A stretch of 64,000 nucleotides of DNA from CAG-826 sp964583155 (GCA_964583155.1 CAZOUY010000001.1:1-64000), one strand, 5' to 3'. Shown: positions 41,490 to 51,067, counted from the stretch's first letter. The notes: generated from the letters alone by a model not told the origin. Numbers and translations are program-made.

Positions 41490-43340
41490 ATGGCAGGAAA
41501 ACCAAATAAGCATCGAGGAGGAAGTAACTCGGGGTCTCGAAGAGTGAGTAATGTCCCTAATCATCATCAAAAAGAAGTTAACAAGGTTAATGGAGGTGTA
41601 TTTGTCTTTACCAGATCAATGACCGTTCCCGAACTATCAAAGGAACTCAATATCGGTGTCGCTGATATTATCAAAAGATTGTTCATGGCGGGTAAAATGG
41701 TGAATATTAATACCACCCTAGATGATGAATTGATCGGACAGATTTGCTTGGAGTTTGGTTATGATTTCCGCAAGGAAAAAGTCGTATCGGAGGAGAATTT
41801 CGAAGAAATCGAGATTCATGATGATCCTTCTTCGCTTGTGGAACGACCTCCAGTAGTTACGATTATGGGACATGTTGATCATGGTAAAACCACTTTGATT
41901 GACACGATTCGCAAATCGAATATTGTCGCTTCGGAAGCCGGAGCCATTACGCAGGCTATCGGAGCATATCAGAAAGAGATTCATGGTAAGAAAATCACTT
42001 TTATTGATACTCCCGGACATGAAGCATTTACCGCTATGCGATCACGCGGTGCGAGTGTAACGGATATTGTCATTATTATTGTGGCGGCCGATGATGGGGT
42101 CATGCCACAAACCAAAGAGGCCATTGACCACGCGAAAGCCGCCAATGTGCCGATTATTGTCGCAATCAATAAGATTGATAAACCAGGAGCGGATGTTGAG
42201 CGTGTTAAGCAAGAATTGATGCAGCTTGATATTATTCCTGAAGAATATGGCGGCGAGAACATTTTTTGTGAGATTTCCGCTAAACGCAATTTAGGGGTTG
42301 ATCAATTATTGGAGAATGTTTTGGTTGTTGCCGAAATGCAAGAATTAAAGGCCAATCCCAATCGCTATGCCCTAGGCACGGTTCTTGAAGCTAATCTTGA
42401 TCGGGGCGAAGGACCAAAGGCCACCCTACTAGTGCAAAATGGAACCTTAAATAGCTCCGATTATGTGGTTGTTGGCACCGCTTATGGACGAGTTCGTCGC
42501 ATGACCAACGAGTATAAAAAGATTTTAAAAACGGCGGAGCCCTCCACTCCGGTAAGCATTATCGGTTTAAGCGAGGTCCCGGTAGCGGGCGATCGCTTCA
42601 TGGCCTTCCCTACGGAAAAACAGGCCCGCGAAATAGCGGATAAGCGCCGTTTAGCTAAAGCGAAGCTAGAGCAGCACGGGAGCTCAGCGATGTCTCTCGA
42701 TGATCTCTATAACCGCATTCATGAAGGGGAAGTCCAAAATATCAATGTGATCATTAAAGCCGATCTTCAAGGATCCGCTGAGGCTATTAAAGCGAGTCTT
42801 GAAAAGCTCAATAACGATGAAGTTAAAATCAGCGTCATCCGTTCGACAGCCGGTGCGATTACGGAAAGCGATGTCTTATTAGCTTCCGCCAGTAAGGCCA
42901 TCATCTATGGATTTAATGTTCGTCCTGATGCGCTAGTAAGAAGCAAGGCGGAGGAAGAGGGCGTAGAGATTCGTTTGCATCGCATCATTTACTCCTTAAT
43001 TGAAGAGATGGAAGCGGCAATGAAGGGTCTTTTAAAGCCAGAGCTCGTCGAAAAAGTGTTGGGACAAGCCGAGGTTCGTCAGATTTTCAAGGTCTCTAAG
43101 GTTGGCACTATTGCGGGATGCATGGTGACAAGTGGCCTCATTCGCCGTGATGCTGCCATTCGACTAATTCGTGATGGAATAGTTATTTATGAAGGTAAAT
43201 TAGGCAGCTTGAAGCGTTATCAAAACGACGCCAAGGAAGTCCAAAGTGGCTATGAATGTGGCCTCACCATCGAAAATTATAACGATGAAAAAGAATTCGA
43301 TATCATCGAATGCTATGAAATGGTTGAAGTGAAGAAGTAG
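41490..43340 (+). CDS. infB: Translation initiation factor IF-2
   Basis: A 616-residue GTPase that brings initiator tRNA to the 30S subunit. The N-terminal extension is short (about 120 residues, starting with a basic stretch and one IF2N-like module, VPELSKELNIGVADIIKRL). G motifs: GHVDHGKTT, IDTPGHEAF, INKIDKPG. Domains II, III and IV follow (VIKADLQGSAEAI). GAGTGATT upstream. Standard operon position. Confidence 0.96.
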   Translation: MAGKPNKHRGGSNSGSRRVSNVPNHHQKEVNKVNGGVFVFTRSMTVPELSKELNIGVADIIKRLFMAGKMVNINTTLDDELIGQICLEFGYDFRKEKVVSEENFEEIEIHDDPSSLVERPPVVTIMGHVDHGKTTLIDTIRKSNIVASEAGAITQAIGAYQKEIHGKKITFIDTPGHEAFTAMRSRGASVTDIVIIIVAADDGVMPQTKEAIDHAKAANVPIIVAINKIDKPGADVERVKQELMQLDIIPEEYGGENIFCEISAKRNLGVDQLLENVLVVAEMQELKANPNRYALGTVLEANLDRGEGPKATLLVQNGTLNSSDYVVVGTAYGRVRRMTNEYKKILKTAEPSTPVSIIGLSEVPVAGDRFMAFPTEKQAREIADKRRLAKAKLEQHGSSAMSLDDLYNRIHEGEVQNINVIIKADLQGSAEAIKASLEKLNNDEVKISVIRSTAGAITESDVLLASASKAIIYGFNVRPDALVRSKAEEEGVEIRLHRIIYSLIEEMEAAMKGLLKPELVEKVLGQAEVRQIFKVSKVGTIAGCMVTSGLIRRDAAIRLIRDGIVIYEGKLGSLKRYQNDAKEVQSGYECGLTIENYNDEKEFDIIECYEMVEVKK

Positions 43341-43348
43341 GTGAAATA

Positions 43349-43714
43349 ATGGCCAATAAGAAAGAACGGATTTCTTCCTTAATCTTAAAAAATATTTCAG
43401 AAATCATCCAATATGAAATTAAAAGTAAAGCGGTCGGATTTGTGACGGTTACGGCCGTCGATGTTACCAATGATTTATCATACGCTAAAGTGTATGTCGC
43501 CTTTTTAGGAGCGGGAAATAATGAGGAAAGATTAGCCGCTTTGGAACGTACCAAAGGCTTTATTAGAACCTCCTTATCCAAAAAAATGGATACTCACAAG
43601 GTTCCCGAATTACATTTTATCATCGATAATTCATTCGAAAATGGTCAAAGAATTGAAGAGAGCCTCAAAAAGGAAGAAGAGGCCTTAAAAAGGATTCGTC
43701 AACATAAAGACTAA
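43349..43714 (+). CDS. rbfA: Ribosome-binding factor A
   Basis: A 121-residue KH-fold factor for late 30S maturation. Motifs: ISSLILKNISEIIQYEIK, VTVTAVDVTNDLSYAKVYV and LHFIIDNSFENGQRIE. It follows infB by 8 bases and is the last gene before a terminator. Confidence 0.95.
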   Translation: MANKKERISSLILKNISEIIQYEIKSKAVGFVTVTAVDVTNDLSYAKVYVAFLGAGNNEERLAALERTKGFIRTSLSKKMDTHKVPELHFIIDNSFENGQRIEESLKKEEEALKRIRQHKD

Positions 43715-43739
43715 GTCTGGTTAATATCCAGACTTTTTT
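43715..43739 (+). terminator. Terminator of the nusA-infB operon
   Basis: GTCTGG/CCAGAC (43715-43720 with 43728-43733), 7-base loop, six T, immediately after the rbfA stop. Confidence 0.88.
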
Positions 43740-43786
43740 ATTATATAAAAAGAGGGTATAATACATTTGAAAAGAGGAATCCCTAG

Positions 43787-44677
43787 ATGATGAAGAAATT
43801 GCAGTTACCACTTTTGACACTCACTTACGCGGCTCTATCATATTTTTGTATGATTATTCTTTATGCTTTTCAAAACGAATTCATTCTCAAATATCGAACA
43901 ATTTTTGCCTCCGTGCTCATGATTGCCGCTTTTGCCCTTTATGTTTTTGGGGTAGTGGTGTATGCCTATGAGAAAAAGGCTCTTTTAAAGACATTGTGGA
44001 GCTTGACGATTTATCTAGCGGTTATTATTATTCCTCTTTTTGTGTTAGCAGAGCTTGGCATTCTCCAAAAATTTGATTCGGTTGAAGGGCTCCGCGATAC
44101 GATTAGCAAGGTTGGTGATTGGAAGTATTTACTCTTTTTCCTCATCCAATTCCTGCAAGTGACGATTTTACCACTACCATCTTCGATTACTATCGGTGCG
44201 GGGGTCTTACTCTTTGGACCACTATATTGCTCATTGATCAGCTATGTGGCGATCGTTTTAGGATCGATCAGCGCTTTTCTAATCGGAAGATATTTAGGAT
44301 ATAAGGTTTCTGCCTGGATTGTCGGTAAGGAAGAACTCGAAAAATGGCTGAAAAAGGTTGAAAAGAAGAGCACATTGCTGATATCGATTATGTACCTTTT
44401 TCCATTCTTTCCCGATGATACGCTTTGCATCATCGCGGGAATTACCTCCATGTCGTTTTCTTATTTCTTAATCATGACGATTATCATCCGCGCAATTACG
44501 GTTTTCTTTAATGCCTACTCGATGGGAAATGCTTTAATTCCTTATACTACCTGGTGGGGAATCTTAATTTGGATAATCATTTTTATCGCTATCCTTATCG
44601 CGATCTATTTAATCATGAAAAAAAGCGATCAAATCATCGCTTGGTGGGAAAAAAGACGGGCTCGAAAAAAAGAATGA
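43787..44677 (+). CDS. TVP38/TMEM64-family (VTT domain) membrane protein
   Basis: A 296-residue polytopic protein. After three N-terminal hydrophobic segments comes the VTT/DedA-like core: LPLPSSITIGAGVLLFGP, then a GSISAFLIGRYLGYKV re-entrant-type segment and FPFFPDDTLCIIAGITSM, ending in a basic tail. Relatives are linked to lipid scrambling or membrane homeostasis, but the substrate here is unknown. TATAAT at 43757-43762 and GAGGAATC precede it. It converges on the next gene with one base between. Confidence 0.8.
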   Translation: MMKKLQLPLLTLTYAALSYFCMIILYAFQNEFILKYRTIFASVLMIAAFALYVFGVVVYAYEKKALLKTLWSLTIYLAVIIIPLFVLAELGILQKFDSVEGLRDTISKVGDWKYLLFFLIQFLQVTILPLPSSITIGAGVLLFGPLYCSLISYVAIVLGSISAFLIGRYLGYKVSAWIVGKEELEKWLKKVEKKSTLLISIMYLFPFFPDDTLCIIAGITSMSFSYFLIMTIIIRAITVFFNAYSMGNALIPYTTWWGILIWIIIFIAILIAIYLIMKKSDQIIAWWEKRRARKKE

Positions 44678-44678
44678 T

Positions 44679-45842
44679 TTAGCGAGGTATTTTATTTAGG
44701 CTCTTATAAAGGATGGAGGATGAATTTTCCTTTTGAAAGCCCTTCTTCAACAAAAAATCTATCATTATTTCATCAGATGAAATTATATAAAGCGTGCAGG
44801 GATTGTACAAATCAAATATTTCTTTTTCTAACCATGATAAAAGAAGACTCCCATAGCCACGCTTCCTTTTTTCTTCTAAAATGCTAAATTGCTCGATCAC
44901 GATATCGCGATCACCCTTTATCGAATAGCTCATAACGCCGATTGGTTCCTCATCAAGATAGAGCAAAAAGGCATGGTTAGAGGACTCATTTTTTTCAAAA
45001 AGCGAACACTTTATTTTCATTTTTTGCTCGAGCTTAAGATAGGTGATGAGATCATCCTTCAAAATCACCGGACGAATAGATAAATGGCTACCTTCAATTT
45101 GATAAGCAAGCGCTGTTTCCCAAAGGCCATTTTTTTCATAATTGGTGAGCATCGTTAAAAAATTATCCTTTGCTTCGGGAAAATCATGATAGAGTGATGA
45201 GAGGCATTTTTTGATATCCTCACGGCTCGTGTGATGATCATTAGGGCAACCTAAAGAGGTGATAGGAAGATGGAGCTCTTCTGCACATGTAACAATGGTC
45301 GACTCCCGTGCCAAAATGAGTGGACGAATAAAAACGAGATTGGTTTTTTCTAAAAGCATTTTCGGGGCAAAGGTCGTCAAACGGGCTCCAAAGATGGCAT
45401 TCATCCATAGCGTTTCGATAGCGTCATCGGCATGATGAGCGAAAGCGACCTTATCGCATTGATACTCGTGCGCCACCTTATTAATTGCCGCTTTTTTCAT
45501 GCGTGAACAAATGGAGCATGGAAGCTTATGATTCTCATTTTGATGGGCGTAAAGAATTTTGCTGACATTTGTGGAATCTTCGATATGAAGCGAATATCCT
45601 AAATCTTCAAACCATTTTTTTAAAGATGTAAAATCAACATCTTGGAAGCCAAGATTTAAAAGGACAAAGACCAAATCAAAGGATTTTTGCGAGAATTTCT
45701 GATATAGAATCAAAGAATACGCTAAAACGAGAGAATCTTTGCCACCTGAAACTCCCACCGCGATTTTATCCCCGGGATTAATCAGATTAAATTGGCGATC
45801 AGCTTGCCGAATGCAAGCGAGGATTTTCCGAATTGATTTCAT
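44679..45842 (-). CDS. TtcA-like PP-loop protein fused to a GNAT acetyltransferase
   Basis: A 387-residue protein with two modules. Residues 1-245 match the TtcA tRNA-2-thiocytidine synthase group: PP-loop VGVSGGKDSLVLAYSL, LPCSICSRMKKAAIN (CxxC), KVAFAHHADDAIETLWMN, and LGCPNDHHTSRE. From about 265 a GNAT fold follows: FLLYLDEEPIGVMSY, VIEQFSILEEKRKRGYGSLL (acetyl-CoA loop) and DFLLKKGFQKE. Normal TtcA ends after the first module. The start at 45842 is 9 bases from AAAGGA; ATG 45851 touches it. tRNA thiolation is likely for the first half; the acetyl acceptor is unknown. Confidence 0.85.
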   Translation of the reverse strand: MKSIRKILACIRQADRQFNLINPGDKIAVGVSGGKDSLVLAYSLILYQKFSQKSFDLVFVLLNLGFQDVDFTSLKKWFEDLGYSLHIEDSTNVSKILYAHQNENHKLPCSICSRMKKAAINKVAHEYQCDKVAFAHHADDAIETLWMNAIFGARLTTFAPKMLLEKTNLVFIRPLILARESTIVTCAEELHLPITSLGCPNDHHTSREDIKKCLSSLYHDFPEAKDNFLTMLTNYEKNGLWETALAYQIEGSHLSIRPVILKDDLITYLKLEQKMKIKCSLFEKNESSNHAFLLYLDEEPIGVMSYSIKGDRDIVIEQFSILEEKRKRGYGSLLLSWLEKEIFDLYNPCTLYIISSDEIMIDFLLKKGFQKENSSSILYKSLNKIPR

Positions 45843-45905
45843 CTTAAACATTCCTTTTTTTGTTCTTTATTATTATAATATGAAAAGAAGGTAAGGGAAA
45901 CAAAA

Positions 45906-46748
45906 ATGGATGGTATTTTTTTAATCAATAAAGAAGTGGATTGGACATCGCGCGATGTTGTAAATTACATTTCCCATCGTTTTCAAACCAAAAAAGTGGG
46001 GCATGTTGGAACGCTCGATCCTTTTGCCACCGGCTTATTGATTGTCTTAATTGGAAAGGCCACCAAAATTGCCCCCTATCTTGAAAACCAAGAAAAAAAA
46101 TATCGGGCCACGCTCACATTAGGCGCTGATACCGATACCCTGGATTTAAAAGGAAAGGTTGTTCGTTCCTACGCTGTTCCTAATCTCGATGAAGCGAAAA
46201 TAAAAAGCGTATTACAATCATTTATCGGCGAGATTGAACAGGAAGTTCCGAAATATTCGGCCGTTAAATGGAAGGGACAGGAATTATATAAATATGCGCG
46301 TCAAGAGCAATTTGTTCCCACGATAAAGCGGACCATAACCATTAAAGAAATCCATCTTATAAGCTTTGATGATCATAATATTACTTTTGAGGTAATTTGC
46401 TCAAAAGGCACTTATATTCGACAATTGGGCCAGGATATCGCCCATCGTCTCCAAACAGGTGGTTATCTATCCTCCTTAGAGCGGATTGCCATTGGAAAAT
46501 TTTCGGTGGAGGAGGCGACTAGGGTCAAAAATGTTCAAAAGGAGCAGCTTTTTTCCATCAAGGAAGGTTTATCGCATCTTCCGATAATCATGGTTGATGA
46601 TGCGCAGGCTCGCGATATCAGAAATGGCCGTCCGATTGCTTATGAAAGCGATGAACCGCTTCTTTTTGCAATTGATCGGGAGGAATCGCCTCTAGCGATT
46701 CTTGCGAAAAATGATAAAGTATATTTAGTAAAGCGAGGCCTTTTTTAA
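45906..46748 (+). CDS. truB: tRNA pseudouridine-55 synthase TruB
   Basis: A 280-residue enzyme that makes pseudouridine 55 in the T loop of tRNAs. Motifs: GIFLINKEVDWTSRDVV, GHVGTLDPFATGLL with the catalytic Asp, KYRATLTLGADTDTLDLKG, and SKGTYIRQLGQDIA. The TruB C-terminal domain is present but short. AAGGTAAGGGAAA lies upstream. It abuts ribF with no gap. Confidence 0.95.
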   Translation: MDGIFLINKEVDWTSRDVVNYISHRFQTKKVGHVGTLDPFATGLLIVLIGKATKIAPYLENQEKKYRATLTLGADTDTLDLKGKVVRSYAVPNLDEAKIKSVLQSFIGEIEQEVPKYSAVKWKGQELYKYARQEQFVPTIKRTITIKEIHLISFDDHNITFEVICSKGTYIRQLGQDIAHRLQTGGYLSSLERIAIGKFSVEEATRVKNVQKEQLFSIKEGLSHLPIIMVDDAQARDIRNGRPIAYESDEPLLFAIDREESPLAILAKNDKVYLVKRGLF

Positions 46749-47648
46749 ATGGAAATATATTATATTGACGTTCCTTTTTCTTTACCTAATGACACAGCTC
46801 TATGCTTAGGATATTTTGATGGCCTCCATAAGGGGCACCAACAGCTGATTAAAAAAGCCCGAAAGTTAGGCTCAAAATTAGCTCTTTTAACCTTTGATCA
46901 ATCACCGCAGCAGATTTTAAAGGCACTACCAAGTAATTGTCTTTTAAGCTCGCCATCACGCTATGAAATTTTAGATGATCTCGGCGTCGATATCCTCATT
47001 GTTCAAAAAATCGATTTCGCTTTTTTGGAAATGCAAGCGGAAAAATTTGTTAATGATTATTTGCATATCTTAAATCCTGCACATATTATATGTGGCTATG
47101 ATTATCGTTTTGGTCATAATGCTCAAGGCACCCCGGCGTTGATCGCCCAAAAATTTCCTTTGACCATTGTAGCCGAAGTTGCCGATGATCATGGAAAAAT
47201 CTCCAGTTCGCGAATTGTCAATTCCTTAAAGGAAGGGAATATTGAGGATGTCAGTAACTGCTTAGGGCGCTTTTATAGCCTCAAAGGAACAGTGGAGGAT
47301 GGTTTTCATCTAGGACGAACTATCGACTTTCCCACCGCTAATATAAGACTAGATAGCGACTATTATTTGCCTAAATACGGTGTCTATGCCGCTTTTGTTC
47401 AGGTGAAGGGAAAACAATATCAAGGGATGATTAATATCGGAGTTCATCCGACTGTTACCCGCTTGGAAAAGCCATTATTGGAGGTCCATATCCTTGATTT
47501 TCATGATGACATCTATCGAGAAACCATCAAAATTCAGCTCGTCGCTTTTATTCGCGAAGAAAAGACTTTTGCTTCCTTAGAGGAATTAAGAACGCAGCTA
47601 TTAGAGGATCAAAAGAAAATCAAAAGTATTCTTCGGAAAAAAGCGTAG
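46749..47648 (+). CDS. ribF: Bifunctional riboflavin kinase / FAD synthetase
   Basis: A 299-residue enzyme that makes FMN and then FAD. The N-terminal nucleotidyltransferase has LGYFDGLHKGHQ and GYDYRFGHNAQG, with SSSRIVNSL. The C-terminal kinase has GRTIDFPTANI and YGVYAAFVQVKG. It starts one base after the truB stop, the usual pairing. Confidence 0.95.
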   Translation: MEIYYIDVPFSLPNDTALCLGYFDGLHKGHQQLIKKARKLGSKLALLTFDQSPQQILKALPSNCLLSSPSRYEILDDLGVDILIVQKIDFAFLEMQAEKFVNDYLHILNPAHIICGYDYRFGHNAQGTPALIAQKFPLTIVAEVADDHGKISSSRIVNSLKEGNIEDVSNCLGRFYSLKGTVEDGFHLGRTIDFPTANIRLDSDYYLPKYGVYAAFVQVKGKQYQGMINIGVHPTVTRLEKPLLEVHILDFHDDIYRETIKIQLVAFIREEKTFASLEELRTQLLEDQKKIKSILRKKA

Positions 47649-47678
47649 ATATTCAACAAAGAGTTTATTCGCGAAGTC

Positions 47679-47707
47679 TTGATTACAGTTATTTAAATCG
47701 TTAGAAT
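47679..47707 (+). promoter_or_regulatory. Promoter of the membrane HTH regulator
   Basis: TTGATT (47679-47684), 17-base spacer, TAGAAT (47702-47707), 62 bases before the start codon. Confidence 0.5.
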
Positions 47708-47769
47708 TATTAGCATAGTTTTTATAGAAAACTTACTCTCATTAAAGGATAAAGGGAAAATAAAGATTC

Positions 47770-48447
47770 ATGGACTTAAAAGCAATCGGAAAATATTTAT
47801 TAGAAATGCGCACCAAGCAAGGCTATAGTCAAGGTGAATTGGCCTCTTTTTTTAATGTTACTCCGCAAGCGATAAGTAAATGGGAGCGGGGAGTGGGTCT
47901 TCCTGATGTTTCCTTATTATTGGCGATTGCTAATTTTTATCATGTAACGTTAGATAATCTCCTTTTATTAGATGATAATAATAACTTTGTCGGCGAGTAT
48001 CATTTAGAGCCCTCCTTAAATGGAAAATGTATCCGCATTTTAAGAAAAAGCAAGCATTTATCGCAAAAAGATTTAGCGAGTATTTTGCATATTACCTTTC
48101 AATCCGTCTCCAAATGGGAACGTGGCGAAACGATTCCGGAAATGGATACCTTAATTCAAATCTGTCATTATTTCGAAATAAGCCTCGATGATTTTTTCCA
48201 TAACACCCCACTTCAAGAATATCAAAGTAAGCGGAAAAAGAATCTTTTAAGGACGATAGGCGGATCATTCATCATTTTATGCTTGATAACTTTGCCACTT
48301 TTTCTCAATCATCATAATAACTCCGCTGCTTCTAGTTCTGTTTATGATCATGAGGGAAGTGCGACCGGTAATCCAAACCCACCATCTTTAGATATTTCTA
48401 GTGATAGCACAAGCAGTGCTACTGAGGAAATAGAAGAATATAATTGA
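47770..48447 (+). CDS. Membrane-anchored regulator with two tandem XRE-type HTH domains
   Basis: A 225-residue protein. HTH 1 (residues 1-65) reads MRTKQGYSQGELASFFNVT and AISKWERGVGLPDV. HTH 2 (about 78-145) reads LRKSKHLSQKDLASILHIT and SVSKWERGETIPEM. A membrane segment follows (about 158-178, IIGGSFIILCLI-type), then about 45 outward residues rich in Ser, Asn and Pro. The two HTHs are similar, so an internal duplication is likely. It may bind DNA at the membrane in response to an outside signal, or control cell-surface genes. GGGAAAATAA upstream. Confidence 0.82.
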   Translation: MDLKAIGKYLLEMRTKQGYSQGELASFFNVTPQAISKWERGVGLPDVSLLLAIANFYHVTLDNLLLLDDNNNFVGEYHLEPSLNGKCIRILRKSKHLSQKDLASILHITFQSVSKWERGETIPEMDTLIQICHYFEISLDDFFHNTPLQEYQSKRKKNLLRTIGGSFIILCLITLPLFLNHHNNSAASSSVYDHEGSATGNPNPPSLDISSDSTSSATEEIEEYN

Positions 48448-48659
48448 AATCTTTTTAAGCCATTATCAACGATAAACAATATAAGTAATGATTTTTCATT
48501 TTGATCATTTCCTAACGAAATAATTATCAATTTTCCATCATAAAACGATATCATTATATATGAAAGGCTCTTGGCTTTATCTTTTTATCAAGGCAATTTG
48601 ATGTGCTATAATGCAATATTATTAAGATGATTGTTTAGAATCAGTGGAGGAATCAACTA

Positions 48660-49142
48660 ATGGAATTATGGGATGCTTATGACGAGGATTTCAATAAAAT
48701 AGAAGGTCTCACGTTGATACGGGGAGAGCGTATTCCTAAAGGGCTTTTCCATTTAGCGTGCGATATTATTGTTAAGCATATCGATGGCACCTATTTGCTA
48801 ATGCAGAGGGATAGAAGCAAGCCTCATGGCGGCATGTGGGAAGCATCGGCGGGTGGCTCGGCTTTAAAAAACGAGACGCCTTTTGAATGTGCGATAAGGG
48901 GGCTTCGTGAAGAAACCGGCATTGATTCCCGGGACTTAATCGAGGTCGGGCGAGTAACTACCAGCAATACGATTTTTGTGGAATTTCTCTGTGTAACTGA
49001 TTGTGCGAAAGACTCTATTACCTTGCAAGATGGAGAAACCATTGCGTACAAATGGATAATAAGAGATGAGCTGGTGACAATGAGCAAAAACGAACTAATA
49101 ACTGATCGTATGCAGGCATTTATCGAAGAATTACATGTATAA
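48660..49142 (+). CDS. NUDIX hydrolase
   Basis: A 160-residue NUDIX-fold enzyme. The NUDIX box is visible as GGSALKNETPFECAIRGLREETGI (quoted in two parts: GGSALKNETPFECA, RGLREETGI). Family members cleave nucleoside diphosphates linked to another group; the DAYDEDFNKIEG start and DIIVKHIDGTYLLMQRD resemble the IPP-isomerase-like or MutT-like group. Substrate unknown. TATAAT at 48607-48612 and GGAGG upstream. Confidence 0.88.
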   Translation: MELWDAYDEDFNKIEGLTLIRGERIPKGLFHLACDIIVKHIDGTYLLMQRDRSKPHGGMWEASAGGSALKNETPFECAIRGLREETGIDSRDLIEVGRVTTSNTIFVEFLCVTDCAKDSITLQDGETIAYKWIIRDELVTMSKNELITDRMQAFIEELHV

Positions 49143-49257
49143 ATTTTAGCTATGTTAAAAGACATATAATTTATCTTCCTAACCATCGTAGCTTCTTAAA
49201 TATAATTTTAAGAAAGGAATTATCTCGTTTATTTTAGAAAATGATGGATATTTTTCG

Positions 49258-49378
49258 AAAATTCCTTTATGGAATGGCCTAATCCGCTCCGGATTTATAA
49301 GATTTTGCCAGTTTATTCTTGCATTATGAATTGTAATTATATAAAATACTTTTGTACTTATTCTTGGATTAAAGAATC
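49258..49378 (+). promoter_or_regulatory. rpsO promoter and hairpin-rich upstream region
   Basis: Promoter TTGCAT (49319-49324), 17-base spacer, TAAAAT (49342-49347). The transcript leader of about 75 nt contains ATTCTT/AAGAAT (49361-49366 with 49373-49378). Before the promoter lie ATTCC/GGAAT (49261-49275) and AATCCG/CGGATT (49281-49295). S15 leaders are known to be autoregulated in several bacteria; this one is not proven to match a known class. Confidence 0.45.
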
Positions 49379-49429
49379 TCCAACTTTATTCTAGGATTAG
49401 GCATAAAAATGTAAGAAGGAGGATAAAAA

Positions 49430-49699
49430 ATGGCACTTACAAAGGATAGAGTGGCTGAGATTGTCAAAACCTATGGTAAAGATGAAAAGGACACCGGTTC
49501 AACCGAAGTTCAAATCGCTTTATTAACCGCGCAAATCACCGATTTGACCGCTCATTTAAAGGTTCACTCTCATGACCATCATAGCCGTCGTGGTTTATTG
49601 AAGCTAGTCGGTAAAAGACGTGGTCTTCTTGATTATCTAAATGCGAAAGATCATGATGCCTATGTGAAGCTTATCAATTCTTTGGGAATTCGTAAGTAA
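49430..49699 (+). CDS. rpsO: 30S ribosomal protein S15
   Basis: An 89-residue ribosomal protein that binds 16S rRNA early in 30S assembly. Motifs: TGSTEVQIALLTAQI, HSHDHHSRRGLL and VGKRRGLLDYL. AAGGAGG 7 bases before the start. It is followed by its own terminator. Confidence 0.97.
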   Translation: MALTKDRVAEIVKTYGKDEKDTGSTEVQIALLTAQITDLTAHLKVHSHDHHSRRGLLKLVGKRRGLLDYLNAKDHDAYVKLINSLGIRK

Positions 49700-49709
49700 A
49701 TAATGAAAG

Positions 49710-49739
49710 GATTTCTTGATAAAAGAAATCTTTTTTTTT
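49710..49739 (+). terminator. Terminator of rpsO
   Basis: GATTTCTT (49710-49717) with AAGAAATC (49723-49730) and nine T. Confidence 0.88.
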
Positions 49740-49843
49740 GCTTCGAATTAGAAATAAAAAAATGACAATACGATAATAAAAATCTCCATTATTCCTCATT
49801 TTAGCCATTGCTATAATAAAAAAAGAAATAAGGAGTTATTTTT

Positions 49844-51067
49844 ATGAATAAAATAAAGTTTGCGGTTATCGGCACCGGACGACGCGGAACATCATTAGCC
49901 AAGAATGTCTTAGCCGCTATGGAGGATGTCGATTTAGTAGCCGTTTCCGATGGCTATGAAGATAAAGCGAATCAATGCGCGTTAGAGGTCGAGAAGGTCT
50001 GTGGAAAAAGGCCGCTTGTCTACCTTGATTATCGTAAAATGTTTTCCGAAGTCGAGCTCGATGCGGTTTTAGTAGCTACCGGTTGGGAGGAGCACGTTAA
50101 CGTTTCGATTGAAGCGATGAAACGCGGTATTCCGGTGGCCCTCGAAGTGGGCGGAGCCTATAGCATTGAAGATTGCTATCGTCTTGTCGATACGTATGAA
50201 CAAACGAAAACCCCCTTTATGCTGATGGAGAATTGCTGCTATGACAAGGATGAATTATTGGTCACTTCTTTGGTGCGTCATGGCGTTTTTGGAGAAGTAG
50301 TCTATTGTCACGGAGCCTATGCTCATGATCTCCGCGAAGAGGTTTCATATGGAAACCGGGATCGCCATTATCGATTACGAAATTATATCAATCGCAACTG
50401 TGAAAGCTATCCTACCCACGAATTGGGCCCGATTGCCAAGCTTTTGGGCATCAATCGCGGAAATCGAATGGTGTCGCTAGTGTCCATGAGCTCGAAATCA
50501 CGGGGACTAGAAGCCTATGTTCATCAGCATGATGACCTTCAAGAATTAGAGGGAGTTAGCTTCAAGCAGGGTGATATTTTTGAAACGCTCATTAAATGTG
50601 AAAATGGTGAAATGATCAGTCTGCGTTTGGATACGACCTTACCGCGATATTACTCCCGCGAATTTACGATCCGCGGCACCAAAGCCATGTTTGTTCAGGA
50701 TGCCTATATGGTGCTTGAAGATGGAAAATTCGATGAGATCTATTTCCCATATCAAACCTATCAAAAATATGCCGGTAATGCTCAAAGCTATGAGGATGAA
50801 TATCTTCCGGATATTTGGAAAAAGGTCACACCGGAAATATTACAAGCGGGGCATGGCGGCATGGATTGGTTTATTTTCCGCGCTTTTATTGAAGCGCTCC
50901 AAAAAGGAGAAGAGATGCCGATCGATGTCTATGATGCGGCAGCCTGGATGGCCATTACTTGCCTTTCGGAGCAATCGGTCGCACAAGGAAGCAAAGAAAT
51001 CGCGATTCCTGATTTTACTCGAGGGAAATATAAGAATCGCCCATTGAAGGATGTAATTGATTTATAA
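49844..51067 (+). CDS. Gfo/Idh/MocA-family oxidoreductase
   Basis: A 407-residue NAD(P)-dependent sugar or sugar-acid oxidoreductase. The Rossmann fold reads IGTGRRGTSLAKNVL, followed by the catalytic-region EVGGAYSIEDCYRL and a GFO C-terminal domain with PTHELGPIAKLLGI. Relatives include glycoside-hydrolase-like GH109 enzymes and scyllo-inositol dehydrogenases; the substrate cannot be told. TATAAT at 49812-49817 and AAGGAG precede it. It is followed after 24 bases by a sugar kinase, so both likely serve one sugar pathway. Confidence 0.88.
   Translation: MNKIKFAVIGTGRRGTSLAKNVLAAMEDVDLVAVSDGYEDKANQCALEVEKVCGKRPLVYLDYRKMFSEVELDAVLVATGWEEHVNVSIEAMKRGIPVALEVGGAYSIEDCYRLVDTYEQTKTPFMLMENCCYDKDELLVTSLVRHGVFGEVVYCHGAYAHDLREEVSYGNRDRHYRLRNYINRNCESYPTHELGPIAKLLGINRGNRMVSLVSMSSKSRGLEAYVHQHDDLQELEGVSFKQGDIFETLIKCENGEMISLRLDTTLPRYYSREFTIRGTKAMFVQDAYMVLEDGKFDEIYFPYQTYQKYAGNAQSYEDEYLPDIWKKVTPEILQAGHGGMDWFIFRAFIEALQKGEEMPIDVYDAAAWMAITCLSEQSVAQGSKEIAIPDFTRGKYKNRPLKDVIDL

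Noticed and set aside
38770..43714. Minus-strand ORFs antisense to nusA, infB and rimP-operon genes
   Set aside because: They are shadows of the coding strand without ribosome sites.
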